From Anaerolineales bacterium (GTDB lineage Bacteria > Chloroflexota > Anaerolineae > Anaerolineales > Villigracilaceae): 57,501 nt of DNA. The translations under genes and the position numbers were made by a program. The notes under the pieces are model-generated. The model saw nothing but the letters and a program-made list of their open reading frames with translations. It was not told where the DNA came from and made no database searches. Positions 48,335 to 56,506 of the stretch are shown here, one piece after another; positions within the stretch are counted from its first letter, which is position 1, and each line of letters opens with the position of its first letter. Where the stretch lies: the NCBI GenBank assembly GCA_030018695.1, contig JASEHI010000006.1:1-57501 (forward strand). The letters are read 5' to 3'.

Positions 48335-50221
48335 ATGGGTAAAATCATTGGAATAGATCTAGGCACTACCAACTCAGTCGGCGCGGTGATGATGGGCAAC
48401 GAGCCGGTCGTCATTCCATCCGCGGAAGGCGAAAGGCTGGTACCCTCAGTGATCGCCGTCAACAAAAACCACGAACGGCTTGTGGGACGGGTGGCGCGCA
48501 ACCAGGCAATTATCAATTCAGAAAATACGGTCTTTTCGATCAAACGTTTCATGGGACGCAAATACGAGGATCCAGAAGTGCAACGCACCCTGCCGCGCAT
48601 CCCATATAAGGCGATGCCGGCCTCCAATGGCGACGTGCGCGTAATACTGGGGGATAAAGAGTATTCCCCGCCCGAGATCTCGGCCATGATCCTGGCAAAG
48701 ATCAAGGCGGATGCTGAGGCTTACCTGGGTGAACCGGTAACACAGGCGGTGATCACTGTTCCGGCTTACTTCAACGATGCGCAGCGCAACGCCACCAAAG
48801 ACGCCGGCAAGATCGCCGGCCTGGAAGTGATGCGCATCATCAACGAGCCGACCGCCTCCTCGCTGGCCTATGGCCTGGACAAGAAAAAGAACGAGATCAT
48901 CGCCGTCTATGATCTGGGCGGCGGCACGTTCGATATCTCCATCCTGGATGTCGGTGAAGGTGTCTTTCAGGTGCGTTCGACCAGCGGCGATACCTTCCTG
49001 GGCGGCGACGACTTCGATCAGCGTATCATAGATCACCTGGTTGGCGAATTCAAGAAGGACAACGGCATTGACCTGCGCCAGGATAAGCAATCCCTCCAGC
49101 GCCTGAAGGAGGCGGCCGAGAAAGCCAAGATCGAACTTTCCACCATGATGCAGACCGAGATCAACCTGCCGTACATCACGGCGGACGCCTCCGGACCTAA
49201 ACATCTGGTGATAACCCTGACACGCGCCAAGATCGAGCAATTGACCGGCGACCTGGTCGAACGCACGCTCGGGCCGATGCGCCAGGCGCTGGCGGACGCG
49301 GGCCTGAATCCGGGCGATGTGAACGAGGTGGTCATGGTCGGCGGTATGACGCGCATGCCCGCCGTGCAAGAGGCGGTGCGACGCATGTTCGCCAAGGAGC
49401 CACACAAGGGCGTCAACCCGGATGAAGTCGTCGCCATCGGCGCGGCGATCCAGGCGGGTGTGCTGGGCGGGGAAGTCAAAGACATCCTCCTGTTGGACGT
49501 GACGCCGCTCACGCTCTCGATCGAGACGTTGGGCAGTGTGGCGACTGCGCTCATCGAGCGCAATACGACCATCCCGACGCGGAGGAGCCAGGTCTTCTCG
49601 ACCGCCAGCGATAGCCAGACGCAGGTCGAGATCCACGTTTTGCAGGGCGAACGCCCGATGGCGGTGGATAACAAGTCGCTGGGCAAATTCAACCTGGATG
49701 GCATCCCGCCCGCTCCGCGCGGCATTCCGCAAATTGAAGTGACATTCGATATTGACGCCAACGGCATCCTGAAAGTCACTGCGCAAGATAAGGCTTCCGG
49801 GCGCAGCCAGAACATTACCATAACGGCCTCGTCCGGTTTGGCGAAGGATGAAGTCGAGCGCATGCGCAAAGAGGCCGAGGTTCATGCAGAGGAAGACCGC
49901 AAGCGGCGCGACTTGATTGATGCCAAGAATACGGCTGACGCTTCCGTCTATGGCGCGGAAAAAGCCTTGAGCGACCTGGGTGATAAGGTTCCAGACGAGA
50001 TAAAAGCCAATGTACGCGCCGCAATGGATGAGGTCAAGAAAGTGAAGGATGGCGAGGACGAGCAGGCCATCCGCAAGGCGGTGGATGCCCTCAGCCAGGC
50101 CGTCCAAACGATTGGCGCGTCGGTCTATCAGCAGCCCGACGAGACTGGTACACCCCCATACGGCGGGGATACACAACCCGACGAAGGCGACGTGGTGGAT
50201 GGCGAAACAAAGGACGTTTGA
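48335..50221 (+). CDS. dnaK: Molecular chaperone DnaK
   Basis: 628 residues from the ATG at 48335, with GAGGAGA 4-10 nt upstream. HSP70 signatures: [17 protein letters not shown]-like [14 protein letters not shown] and [16 protein letters not shown]. The substrate-binding domain and helical lid follow, with an acidic C-terminal tail. ATP-driven folding with DnaJ and GrpE in the cytosol. Stutter palindromes flank it on both sides within the operon, which may set mRNA stability or cistron-specific levels (inference). Confidence 0.98.
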   Translation: MGKIIGIDLGTTNSVGAVMMGNEPVVIPSAEGERLVPSVIAVNKNHERLVGRVARNQAIINSENTVFSIKRFMGRKYEDPEVQRTLPRIPYKAMPASNGDVRVILGDKEYSPPEISAMILAKIKADAEAYLGEPVTQAVITVPAYFNDAQRNATKDAGKIAGLEVMRIINEPTASSLAYGLDKKKNEIIAVYDLGGGTFDISILDVGEGVFQVRSTSGDTFLGGDDFDQRIIDHLVGEFKKDNGIDLRQDKQSLQRLKEAAEKAKIELSTMMQTEINLPYITADASGPKHLVITLTRAKIEQLTGDLVERTLGPMRQALADAGLNPGDVNEVVMVGGMTRMPAVQEAVRRMFAKEPHKGVNPDEVVAIGAAIQAGVLGGEVKDILLLDVTPLTLSIETLGSVATALIERNTTIPTRRSQVFSTASDSQTQVEIHVLQGERPMAVDNKSLGKFNLDGIPPAPRGIPQIEVTFDIDANGILKVTAQDKASGRSQNITITASSGLAKDEVERMRKEAEVHAEEDRKRRDLIDAKNTADASVYGAEKALSDLGDKVPDEIKANVRAAMDEVKKVKDGEDEQAIRKAVDALSQAVQTIGASVYQQPDETGTPPYGGDTQPDEGDVVDGETKDV

Positions 50222-50223
50222 AA

Positions 50224-50287
50224 GTTGGCAGGTTCACAAGTTCGAACGTTTGAACGTTCCAACGTGCTAATCTGCTAACCTGCCAAC
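50224..50287. repeat. Stutter palindrome GTTGGCAGGTT...AACCTGCCAAC
   Basis: Perfect 11-bp outer arms, inner TTCGAACGTTTGAACGTTC words. It fills the dnaK-dnaJ spacer and ends 7 bp before the dnaJ ATG. Confidence 0.9.
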
Positions 50288-50294
50288 GGATATT

Positions 50295-51416
50295 ATGACC
50301 AATCGCGATTACTACGAAATCCTCGACATCCCACGCAGCGCTTCTGTTGACGAAATCAAAGCCGCCTTCCGCAAGTTGGCGCGCCAGTATCACCCGGACG
50401 TGAGCAAGGAAGCGGATGCCGAGGAGAAGTTCAAGGAAATCAACGAGGCCTACGGTGTCCTCTCTGACCCGCAGAAGCGCGCCCGCTACGACCAGTTTGG
50501 CCGCGCTGGCCTGGGCGAGATGAACGGCATGCCCGACTTCGCCACCATGGACTTCGGCGACATCTTCGAGGAGCTGTTCGGTAGTTTCGGCTTCGGCATG
50601 GGCGGCAGCGGCCGCTCACGGCGGCCGAGGCGTGGGCGCGACCTGCAATACCAGGTCGTCTTGACTTTCGAGGAAGCCGTCTTCGGCGTCGAAAAGGAAA
50701 TCAAAATCACGCGCAACGAGGTCTGCAGCACTTGCCGTGGATCCGGCGCGGAGCCGGGAAGCAGCCCGCAGCGCTGCGCCACCTGCGGCGGCCGGGGCGA
50801 AGTCCGCCAGGTGCGCCAGACCATCTTCGGCTCGATGATGCAACCCTCCGCTTGCCCAAGCTGCAACGGGCGCGGCGAAGTGATCAACTCACCATGCCAT
50901 ACCTGCCGCGGCGGCGGGCTGGAGCGCAAAACGCTCAGGAAGATTGTCCCCATCCCGGCGGGCGTGGATTCAGGCACTCAGATCCGTCTGGCCGGTGAAG
51001 GCGAGCCGGGGGTATTTGGTGGGCCGCAAGGCAACCTGTATCTGGTTATCTCGGTGCAGTCGCATAAGTTCTTCAAGCGGCGCGAGAACGATATTCTCTT
51101 GAATCTGGATATCAACATAGCCCAGGCTGTCTTGGGCGCTCAAATCGAAGTCCCGACAGTGGATGGGGTGGACAAGTTGAACATCCCGGCCGGCACCCAG
51201 CCGGGGAGGATATTCACCCTGAAAGGCAAAGGTGTGCCTTACCTGCGTAAAAATGGCCGCGGCAACCAGATGGTGATCGTCAACGTGGAAATCCCGACCA
51301 AGCTGACGAAAGAGCAGCGCGAGTTGTTCGAGCAACTGGCCGCGACATTGGGAACGACGGTCAAGCCAAAGGAGAAGGGATTTCTGGATTGGTTGAATGA
51401 GGCGCTGGGGGGATAG
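50295..51416 (+). CDS. dnaJ: Molecular chaperone DnaJ
   Basis: 373 residues. J domain with YHPDV (HPD motif), a Gly-rich linker (FGFGMGGSG), then four zinc-binding repeats [24 protein letters not shown] and CHTCRGGG, and the client-binding C-terminal domains. It stimulates DnaK ATPase and delivers substrates. Last gene of the CIRCE operon. No RBS is visible before the ATG. Confidence 0.97.
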   Translation: MTNRDYYEILDIPRSASVDEIKAAFRKLARQYHPDVSKEADAEEKFKEINEAYGVLSDPQKRARYDQFGRAGLGEMNGMPDFATMDFGDIFEELFGSFGFGMGGSGRSRRPRRGRDLQYQVVLTFEEAVFGVEKEIKITRNEVCSTCRGSGAEPGSSPQRCATCGGRGEVRQVRQTIFGSMMQPSACPSCNGRGEVINSPCHTCRGGGLERKTLRKIVPIPAGVDSGTQIRLAGEGEPGVFGGPQGNLYLVISVQSHKFFKRRENDILLNLDINIAQAVLGAQIEVPTVDGVDKLNIPAGTQPGRIFTLKGKGVPYLRKNGRGNQMVIVNVEIPTKLTKEQRELFEQLAATLGTTVKPKEKGFLDWLNEALGG

Positions 51417-51425
51417 GCAAGTTTT

Positions 51426-51477
51426 TAGTGTTCAGTTATCAGTGATCAGTGGACGGTATAATCCACCCCATTTTTTT
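51426..51477. terminator. CAGTGATCAG tract and weak terminator after dnaJ
   Basis: AGTGTTCAGTTATCAGTGATC words lead into GTGGA-N8-TCCAC, then a seven-T run. May end the heat-shock operon. Confidence 0.5.
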
Positions 51478-51489
51478 GTGTGTTTTTTG

Positions 51490-51540
51490 TTGACAATAAA
51501 CCATTTATAGTTTACAATTTTTGTAAATTATGTTTATAAT
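51490..51540 (+). promoter_or_regulatory. Strong promoter with TTTACAA-TTT-TTGTAAA operator
   Basis: TTGACA (51490-51495), 17 bp, TACAAT (51513-51518). The dyad TTTACAA/TTGTAAA (51511-51527) covers the -10 box. A second TATAAT at 51535-51540 could pair with TTTACA. Very AT-rich compared with the rest of the window. Confidence 0.7.
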
Positions 51541-51556
51541 AAATATCAAGTGAACT

Positions 51557-52600
51557 ATGAAACAGCCAGAAACGCATACGCGTGAAATTGTCAAATTTAT
51601 ATTGGCACACGTGTCTTTACATCCAAAGGATATCACTACTTTTACTGCCGCAAATTTTGGCCTGACTCGTCAAGCGATCTTAAAACATTTAAACCGTTTG
51701 ATAGAGGAAAATTTGCTGATTGTAAAAGGCAAAACAAAAGATAGAACTTACGTTTTGAAGTTGATTGCTGAGTATAGCCAAGAGTTTTTTAGTGTGGGCC
51801 TAGAAGAGGATAAAATCTGGAGGGAAGAAGTACGCCCTTTGTTACCTGATGTTCCGCCTAATGTTTTGACTATTTGTGAATATGGCCTTACAGAAATGAT
51901 TAATAACGTGATAGATCACTCCGAAGGATCAAAAGTATGTGTTGAACTGAAATACGATCTCGATAAAATTCAATTGAGAGTCACTGATAATGGGGTCGGC
52001 ATTTTCAAAAAAATCCAGAGCAAATTTGGACTGGATGATCTAAGACATGCTATTCTTGAACTTTCCAAAGGCAAATTGACTACAGATCCTGAACATCATA
52101 CAGGTGAAGGAGTATTCTTTACATCACGAATGTTCGATTTTTTTGGAATCCTATCAAATAGCTTGTTTTTTGCTCATAATACCGATGGGAATGACTGGCT
52201 TTTGGAAACAGATACCTCTCGCAGAGACGAAACTGGCACAATGATTGTGATGGAAGTAAGTCCATATTCAACTCGCACAGTCCAGTCAGTTTTCAATGCC
52301 TATGCAAATGCTACTGGAGATTTTGGATTTTCGAAGACGCATATTCCAGTGGCATTGGCAAAATATGGAGACGAAAATCTTGTTTCGCGTTCGCAAGCCA
52401 AACGCTTACTAGCCAGAGTAGACCGTTTTGAGAAGATTGACTTTGATTTCAAGGGTGTGGAGACGATTGGACAGGCATTTGCGGATGAAGTATTTCGGGT
52501 GTTTCAACGACAGAACCCTCAGATTCATTTGCATCCAATAAATGCTAATGAGCAAGTGCAGGGAATGATTTCTCGTGCAATCAATCAGCAGGTTTCATAA
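51557..52600 (+). CDS. HTH-HATPase-DUF4325 (STAS-like) regulator
   Basis: 347 residues. N-terminal winged helix (TAANFGLTRQAILKHLNRLIEENLL), then a GHKL ATPase domain (ICEYGLTEMINNVIDHSEG with the N-box Asn, RVTDNGVGIF) and a C-terminal DUF4325/STAS-like domain (DRFEKIDFDFKGVETIGQAFADEVFRVF). The arrangement suggests an anti-sigma/anti-anti-sigma-type switch joined to its own DNA reader. Its base composition is far more AT-rich than the neighbours, pointing to transfer. The operator dyad over its promoter suggests autoregulation. It separates dnaJ from prmA; no partner gene is evident. Confidence 0.85.
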   Translation: MKQPETHTREIVKFILAHVSLHPKDITTFTAANFGLTRQAILKHLNRLIEENLLIVKGKTKDRTYVLKLIAEYSQEFFSVGLEEDKIWREEVRPLLPDVPPNVLTICEYGLTEMINNVIDHSEGSKVCVELKYDLDKIQLRVTDNGVGIFKKIQSKFGLDDLRHAILELSKGKLTTDPEHHTGEGVFFTSRMFDFFGILSNSLFFAHNTDGNDWLLETDTSRRDETGTMIVMEVSPYSTRTVQSVFNAYANATGDFGFSKTHIPVALAKYGDENLVSRSQAKRLLARVDRFEKIDFDFKGVETIGQAFADEVFRVFQRQNPQIHLHPINANEQVQGMISRAINQQVS

Positions 52601-52605
52601 AGTAT

Positions 52606-53565
52606 ATGACCAATTGGCTCGAAGTTTCCCTCACTGTCAACGGCGAACTGGCCGAGGCTGTGGCTGAAGTGCTGGCGCGCTTCGCGCCGGACGGCGTCGT
52701 GACCGAAAGGGATGTCAAATTCACCCATGCCGAAGACGAAGGCACGCCGGTCATGGATGTCTCGGTGCGCGCTTATCTTCCGGCGGACGACAAACTCGAA
52801 GAGACACGCCAAAAGCTGGAGGAGTCGCTCTACTACCTGGGCATGATCCAGCCCCTGCCGGCGTCGGTTTTCAAACCCATCGCCGATCAGAATTGGATGG
52901 AGGCCTGGAAGCAGCATTACCAGCCGATCCCGATTCGCAAACGCCTGATTATCATCCCGGCCTGGCTGGAATCGCCGGATTCGACGCGTATCGCCATCAA
53001 AATTGACCCCGGCATGGCCTTTGGTACCGGCACGCACCCCACGACCCAACTTTGCCTGGAACTGCTCGAAACTCTTTTCGAGTCTCACTCGTCACTCATC
53101 ACTCATCACTCGTCACTCGTCACGCACCACTCGTCACTCATTGACATCGGCTGCGGCTCCGGGATCCTATCCATCGCCGCCCTGAAACTCGGCGCCGCCT
53201 CTGCCCTCGGCGTGGATATTGACGAGGCGGCTCTTAAGGCCAGCCGCGAAAACGCGGCCGCGAACGGCGTGTCCGAAAACCTGAGCCTCGGCCTCGGGTC
53301 GGTTGCGGAGGTTTTAGCGGGCAGGTTCGGGGTCCGCCAAGCTTCGCTGGTGCTGGCCAACATCCTGGCGCCAGTCATCATCCGCCTGTTCGAGGCTGGC
53401 CTGGCCGGCCTGGTCGCGGAGGGCGGCACGCTGATCCTCTCCGGCATTTTGCAGGAGCAGGTCGAAGCGGTCCTCGCCGCCGCCCGCGCGCACGGCATGG
53501 AATTGGCAGGTAAAAAACAAATGGACGATTGGGTGGCCTTAACCTGCAAACATGCGAACCTGTAA
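52606..53565 (+). CDS. prmA: Ribosomal protein L11 methyltransferase with repeat insertion
   Basis: 319 residues. The N-terminal L11-recognition domain is followed by the SAM domain: FGTGTHPTTQLCLELLE, DIGCGSGILSIAALKLGA, VLANILAPVI and ILSGILQEQ. It trimethylates L11 at several sites. Between LLETLF and IDIGCGSG, where PrmA proteins normally have only a few residues, lie about 19 extra residues (SHSSLITHHSSLVTHHSSL) read from a CACTCGT tract. The C-terminal TCKHANL and stop also come from a repeat. It starts 5 bp after the AT-rich regulator gene. Confidence 0.94.
   Translation: MTNWLEVSLTVNGELAEAVAEVLARFAPDGVVTERDVKFTHAEDEGTPVMDVSVRAYLPADDKLEETRQKLEESLYYLGMIQPLPASVFKPIADQNWMEAWKQHYQPIPIRKRLIIIPAWLESPDSTRIAIKIDPGMAFGTGTHPTTQLCLELLETLFESHSSLITHHSSLVTHHSSLIDIGCGSGILSIAALKLGAASALGVDIDEAALKASRENAAANGVSENLSLGLGSVAEVLAGRFGVRQASLVLANILAPVIIRLFEAGLAGLVAEGGTLILSGILQEQVEAVLAAARAHGMELAGKKQMDDWVALTCKHANL
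53084..53140. repeat. In-frame CACTCGTCACTCATCA tract in prmA
   Basis: Seven CACTCGT/CACTCAT/CACGCAC iterations placed directly before SAM-binding motif I. Same words as at 30107 and 53592. Confidence 0.9.
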
Positions 53566-53576
53566 ACGTGCAAACG
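53541..53576. repeat. ACCTGCAAACATGCG tract over prmA stop
   Basis: AACCTGCAAACATGCGAACC then TGTAAACGTGCAAACG; the prmA TAA (53563-53565) is inside. Confidence 0.7.
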
Positions 53577-53591
53577 CAATTTTATGCTATC

Positions 53592-53628
53592 ATTCACTCA
53601 TCACGTATCACTCATCATCGGTAATTCG
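53592..53628. repeat. CACTCATCACGTATCA tract before dnaX
   Basis: ATTCACTCATCACGTATCAC then TCATCATCGG in the leader of dnaX. Confidence 0.65.
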
Positions 53629-53643
53629 TAACTGGTACCTCCC

Positions 53644-55356
53644 ATGACCCAAGCCCTCTATCGGAAATGGCGCCCACGCAAGTGGGATGAAGTCGTCGGA
53701 CAGCAGCATATAGTCCAGACCTTGCGCAACGCGGTGACGGGAGAGCGCGTTGCCCATGCTTACCTGTTCTCCGGTCCGCGCGGCACCGGCAAGACCACCC
53801 TGGCGCGCCTGCTCGCCAAAGCGGTCAATTGCCTGGCTGAAGATCTGGCAGCCCGTCCCTGCAACACATGCGCCCACTGCACGGCGGTCAACGAAGGCCG
53901 TTTCCTTGACTTGATCGAGATTGACGCCGCCTCTCAGACCGGCGTGGAGGATGTGCGCGACCTGCGCGACAAGATCAACTTTTCACCCAATCAAGGCAAA
54001 TACAAAGTCTACGTCATAGACGAAGTCCACATGTTTTCCACTTCGGCCTTCAATGCCCTGCTCAAGACCCTCGAAGAGCCGCCCCCGCACGCCATCTTTG
54101 TCCTGGCGACCACCGAGATGCACAAGATACCGGCCACCGTGCTCTCGCGTTGCCAGCGGCACGAGTTTCGCCGCGTTCCGGTGGACGATATCGTCAGGCA
54201 GCTGGATCAAATCGCCCAGGCCGAGGGCATTCAAGCTGAAGCCGAGGCGCTGACGCTCATTGCCCGCCAGTCCACCGGCAGCCTGCGGGATGGGATTTCC
54301 CTGCTCGACCAAATGGCCTCCACCGGTCAAAAGATCAGCCTCGAACTCACGCAGACTGTCCTCGGCACGGCCACAACCCAGACCGTCCTTGACCTGCTGG
54401 ATGCCATCCTTGACAACCGGCCGGATGCCGGCCTGGAGGCGATCCACCGTTCCCTGGATACCGGCGTGGATGCGCGCCTGCTGGCGCGCCAGATCGTGGA
54501 CTACTTGCGCGCCATGCTGCTGGTCAAGCTGGGCAACGAAGCGCAAGTGGACCTGGGGGCGGATACGCACGCCCAGGTCAAACGCCACGCTGAGGCGCTA
54601 CCCGCGCCTGAGATCCTGCGCATGACCCGTCTCTTCAACGCCGCGGCCACTGACCTGCGCGGCGGCTGGCAGCCGTCACTATCCTTGGAACTGGCCCTGG
54701 CCGAGGCCATGCAGAACCCGCAAGCCGTCGGAATGCCCTCCGCCGGTAGGCCTTGCGCAGCACCTACTCGGTCGGCAACGGGTGGAGAAAAGCGGCCGGA
54801 GACGCGCAGCCGGCCCGAGGTCCCGCCCCGTAATTCGTTGCCGTCCCGCACCGACGTGCCGCCGGTGTTCGCCTGTCCTGGCGGCCAGGCCAGGGCGGCA
54901 CGAACGGTGTCACGCCCCGCCCAAGGCGTCCAGGACAAGCCTCCAGCAGTCTCGAGCGCACCATCCGCACCTCCGCTGGAGTCCGCTGCGGAGAATAAGT
55001 CAGCCACAGGTGCCGTCAGCCTCGACCAGGTTGCCAAAGCCTGGCGGCAGGTCCGCGGGACTATCCGAGCGCAGAACCCAGCCCTGGAAGCCTTGCTAAA
55101 CTCGTGCAAGCTGCTTGAGATCAAAGAAGGCACCCTGATGCTCGGTTTTGCCAGTGACCTGCTACGTTCCAAAATGGACACGCCCGAGCAATTGGATGCC
55201 ACGCGCAGGGTAATTGCTGAGGTGCTCGGTGTAAATCTTACCGTTCGCTGTAGGGTCTCGAACGCCAAGCAAAGCACCCCGCCGGATGTCAAGCAGGATG
55301 GCATGGTGGCGGCGGCGCTGAAAGCTGGCGGTGAGATTGTGGATATTCAGGATTAG
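53644..55356 (+). CDS. dnaX: DNA polymerase III subunit gamma/tau
   Basis: 570 residues. Clamp-loader AAA+ domain: LYRKWRPRKWDEVVGQ, Walker A GPRGTGKTT (about 44-52), zinc-binding C-x9-C-x2-C-x2-C, Walker B VYVIDEVHMF, sensor SRCQRHEF. Domain III follows to about residue 360. The linker (residues about 365-450) contains repeat-derived sequence: a short 43-bp-element flank and a GTGCCGCC/GGCGGCAC hairpin. A tau-like C-terminal domain closes the protein. It loads the sliding clamp at the fork. Followed by ybaB and recR, the common order. Confidence 0.96.
   Translation: MTQALYRKWRPRKWDEVVGQQHIVQTLRNAVTGERVAHAYLFSGPRGTGKTTLARLLAKAVNCLAEDLAARPCNTCAHCTAVNEGRFLDLIEIDAASQTGVEDVRDLRDKINFSPNQGKYKVYVIDEVHMFSTSAFNALLKTLEEPPPHAIFVLATTEMHKIPATVLSRCQRHEFRRVPVDDIVRQLDQIAQAEGIQAEAEALTLIARQSTGSLRDGISLLDQMASTGQKISLELTQTVLGTATTQTVLDLLDAILDNRPDAGLEAIHRSLDTGVDARLLARQIVDYLRAMLLVKLGNEAQVDLGADTHAQVKRHAEALPAPEILRMTRLFNAAATDLRGGWQPSLSLELALAEAMQNPQAVGMPSAGRPCAAPTRSATGGEKRPETRSRPEVPPRNSLPSRTDVPPVFACPGGQARAARTVSRPAQGVQDKPPAVSSAPSAPPLESAAENKSATGAVSLDQVAKAWRQVRGTIRAQNPALEALLNSCKLLEIKEGTLMLGFASDLLRSKMDTPEQLDATRRVIAEVLGVNLTVRCRVSNAKQSTPPDVKQDGMVAAALKAGGEIVDIQD
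54753..54772. repeat. Short GCGCAGCACCTACTCGG element ('empty' site)
   Basis: Flanks of the 43-bp element without the REP core, in frame in the dnaX linker (CAAPTRSA). Confidence 0.75.
54852..54911. repeat. In-frame GTGCCGCC...GGCGGCAC hairpin in dnaX
   Basis: GTGCCGCC and GGCGGCAC are exact inverts, with CCTGGCGGCCAGG as inner palindrome. Encodes a Pro/Ala/Arg-rich linker stretch. Confidence 0.75.
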
Positions 55357-55368
55357 CGAGGAGTTATT

Positions 55369-55695
55369 ATGGCAAAAGGTTACAATCGTCCGGCAGGTGG
55401 ACAGCAAGGCGGCATGATGCAGCAAATCCAGCGGATGCAGCAGCAACTGGCCGAGGCGCAGGAGCGGCTGGCCGAGGAGAGCGTCGCTGCGACGGCGGGG
55501 GGCGGCGCGATCAAGGTCACGATGACCGGCGACCAGAAGTGTACCGCGGTCGAGATTGCCCCTGAATTGTTGAAGGATGCCGACGCGGAGATGCTGCAAG
55601 ATTTGATTCTGACTGCCGTCAATCTGGCGCTCGACAAAACCCGTGAACTGACGGCAGAACGGCTCGGACCCTTAGCTGGTGGCCTCCCATTCTAA
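55369..55695 (+). CDS. ybaB: YbaB/EbfC nucleoid-associated protein
   Basis: 108 residues. GGMMQQIQRMQQQLAEAQERL helix, then VTMTGDQKCTAVEIAPELL and DLILTAVNLALDKTREL, the YbaB signature. A small DNA-binding dimer encoded between dnaX and recR in most bacteria. GAGGAG lies 6 nt before the ATG, 12 bp after the dnaX stop. Confidence 0.93.
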   Translation: MAKGYNRPAGGQQGGMMQQIQRMQQQLAEAQERLAEESVAATAGGGAIKVTMTGDQKCTAVEIAPELLKDADAEMLQDLILTAVNLALDKTRELTAERLGPLAGGLPF

Positions 55696-55838
55696 CGTTT
55701 ACATGTTGGCAGGTTGACACGTTCGAACGTAAAACTTGCCAACGTGTAAACATGCAAACGTGCTAACGTGCTAACGTGCAAACGTGCAAACGTGCAAACG
55801 TGTAAACGTGCTAACTTGCCAACGTGCTAACTTGCAAC
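55694..55838. repeat. 145-bp AACGTGCAAACGTG stutter palindrome
   Basis: The left arm (AACGTTTACATGTTGGCAGG...) pairs with CTTGCCAACGTGTAAAC, then at least nine further iterations of (C)GTGCAAACGTGCTAA words in one orientation. The longest such tract here; it fills the ybaB-recR spacer. Confidence 0.9.
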
Positions 55839-55842
55839 CGAT

Positions 55843-56445
55843 ATGTTACCTGACCCCATCCAAAACCTGATCTTGGCCCTCGAGCGTCTCCCCGGCGTAG
55901 GCCCAAAGACAGCCTCCCGGCTGGCCTTCTTCCTGCTGCGCGCCCCACTGGAATTGTCGAGTGCGTTAGCGGATGCACTGACCGAATTGAAGAGCAAGAC
56001 CGGCTTATGCCAGGAGTGCTTCAACATCACTCTTGCCGGGTCTGAGCGCTGCAATGTCTGCGAAAGTCCCCAGCGGGATGGCTCAGTGCTGTGTGTGGTC
56101 GAGGAGCCGCTGGACATGCTGGCCCTCGAGCGGATAGGCGCATATCGCGGCAAATATCACGTTCTGCATGGCGTGCTTTCGCCTATCGAGGGCATCGGCC
56201 CGGATGACCTGAAGATCAAACCTTTGCTCGAACGCGTGCGGCGCGGTGAGGTGAAGGAGGTGATCCTGGCGACCAATCCCAGCATGGAGGGGGATGCCAC
56301 GGCCTTATACCTGCGCCAGCAGTTGCAGCCGCTGAATGTCCATCTGACACGGCTGGCGCGCGGCCTGCCCGTCGGCGGAGACCTGGAATATGCCGATCAG
56401 AATACTTTGCTGCGCGCCCTGACCGGACGGCAGGAGATGTCTTGA
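55843..56445 (+). CDS. recR: Recombination protein RecR
   Basis: 200 residues, full length. N-terminal helix-hairpin-helix (LERLPGVGPKTASRLAFFLL), four-Cys zinc finger (CQECFN...RCNVC), Toprim domain (LCVVEEPLDMLALER) and the Walker-like C-terminus (LARGLPVGGDLEYADQNTL). It works with RecF/RecO in gap repair. Its start directly follows the stutter palindrome, with no Shine-Dalgarno sequence. Confidence 0.97.
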   Translation: MLPDPIQNLILALERLPGVGPKTASRLAFFLLRAPLELSSALADALTELKSKTGLCQECFNITLAGSERCNVCESPQRDGSVLCVVEEPLDMLALERIGAYRGKYHVLHGVLSPIEGIGPDDLKIKPLLERVRRGEVKEVILATNPSMEGDATALYLRQQLQPLNVHLTRLARGLPVGGDLEYADQNTLLRALTGRQEMS

Positions 56446-56506
56446 GGAATCGTATTATAAGATAATCGTGATTATAATAAACACGCTTGTCTAAAGGAAA
56501 TTCACC

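Noticed and set aside
48518-50176. 552-codon open frame antisense to dnaK
   Set aside because: Mirror of a highly conserved GC-rich gene; its translation resembles no family and dnaK is certain.
55694-55838. CRISPR or replication-origin iterons beside recR
   Set aside because: The repeat word is only ~8 bp and degenerate, there is no dnaA or replication gene, and the same words fill other gene spacers.
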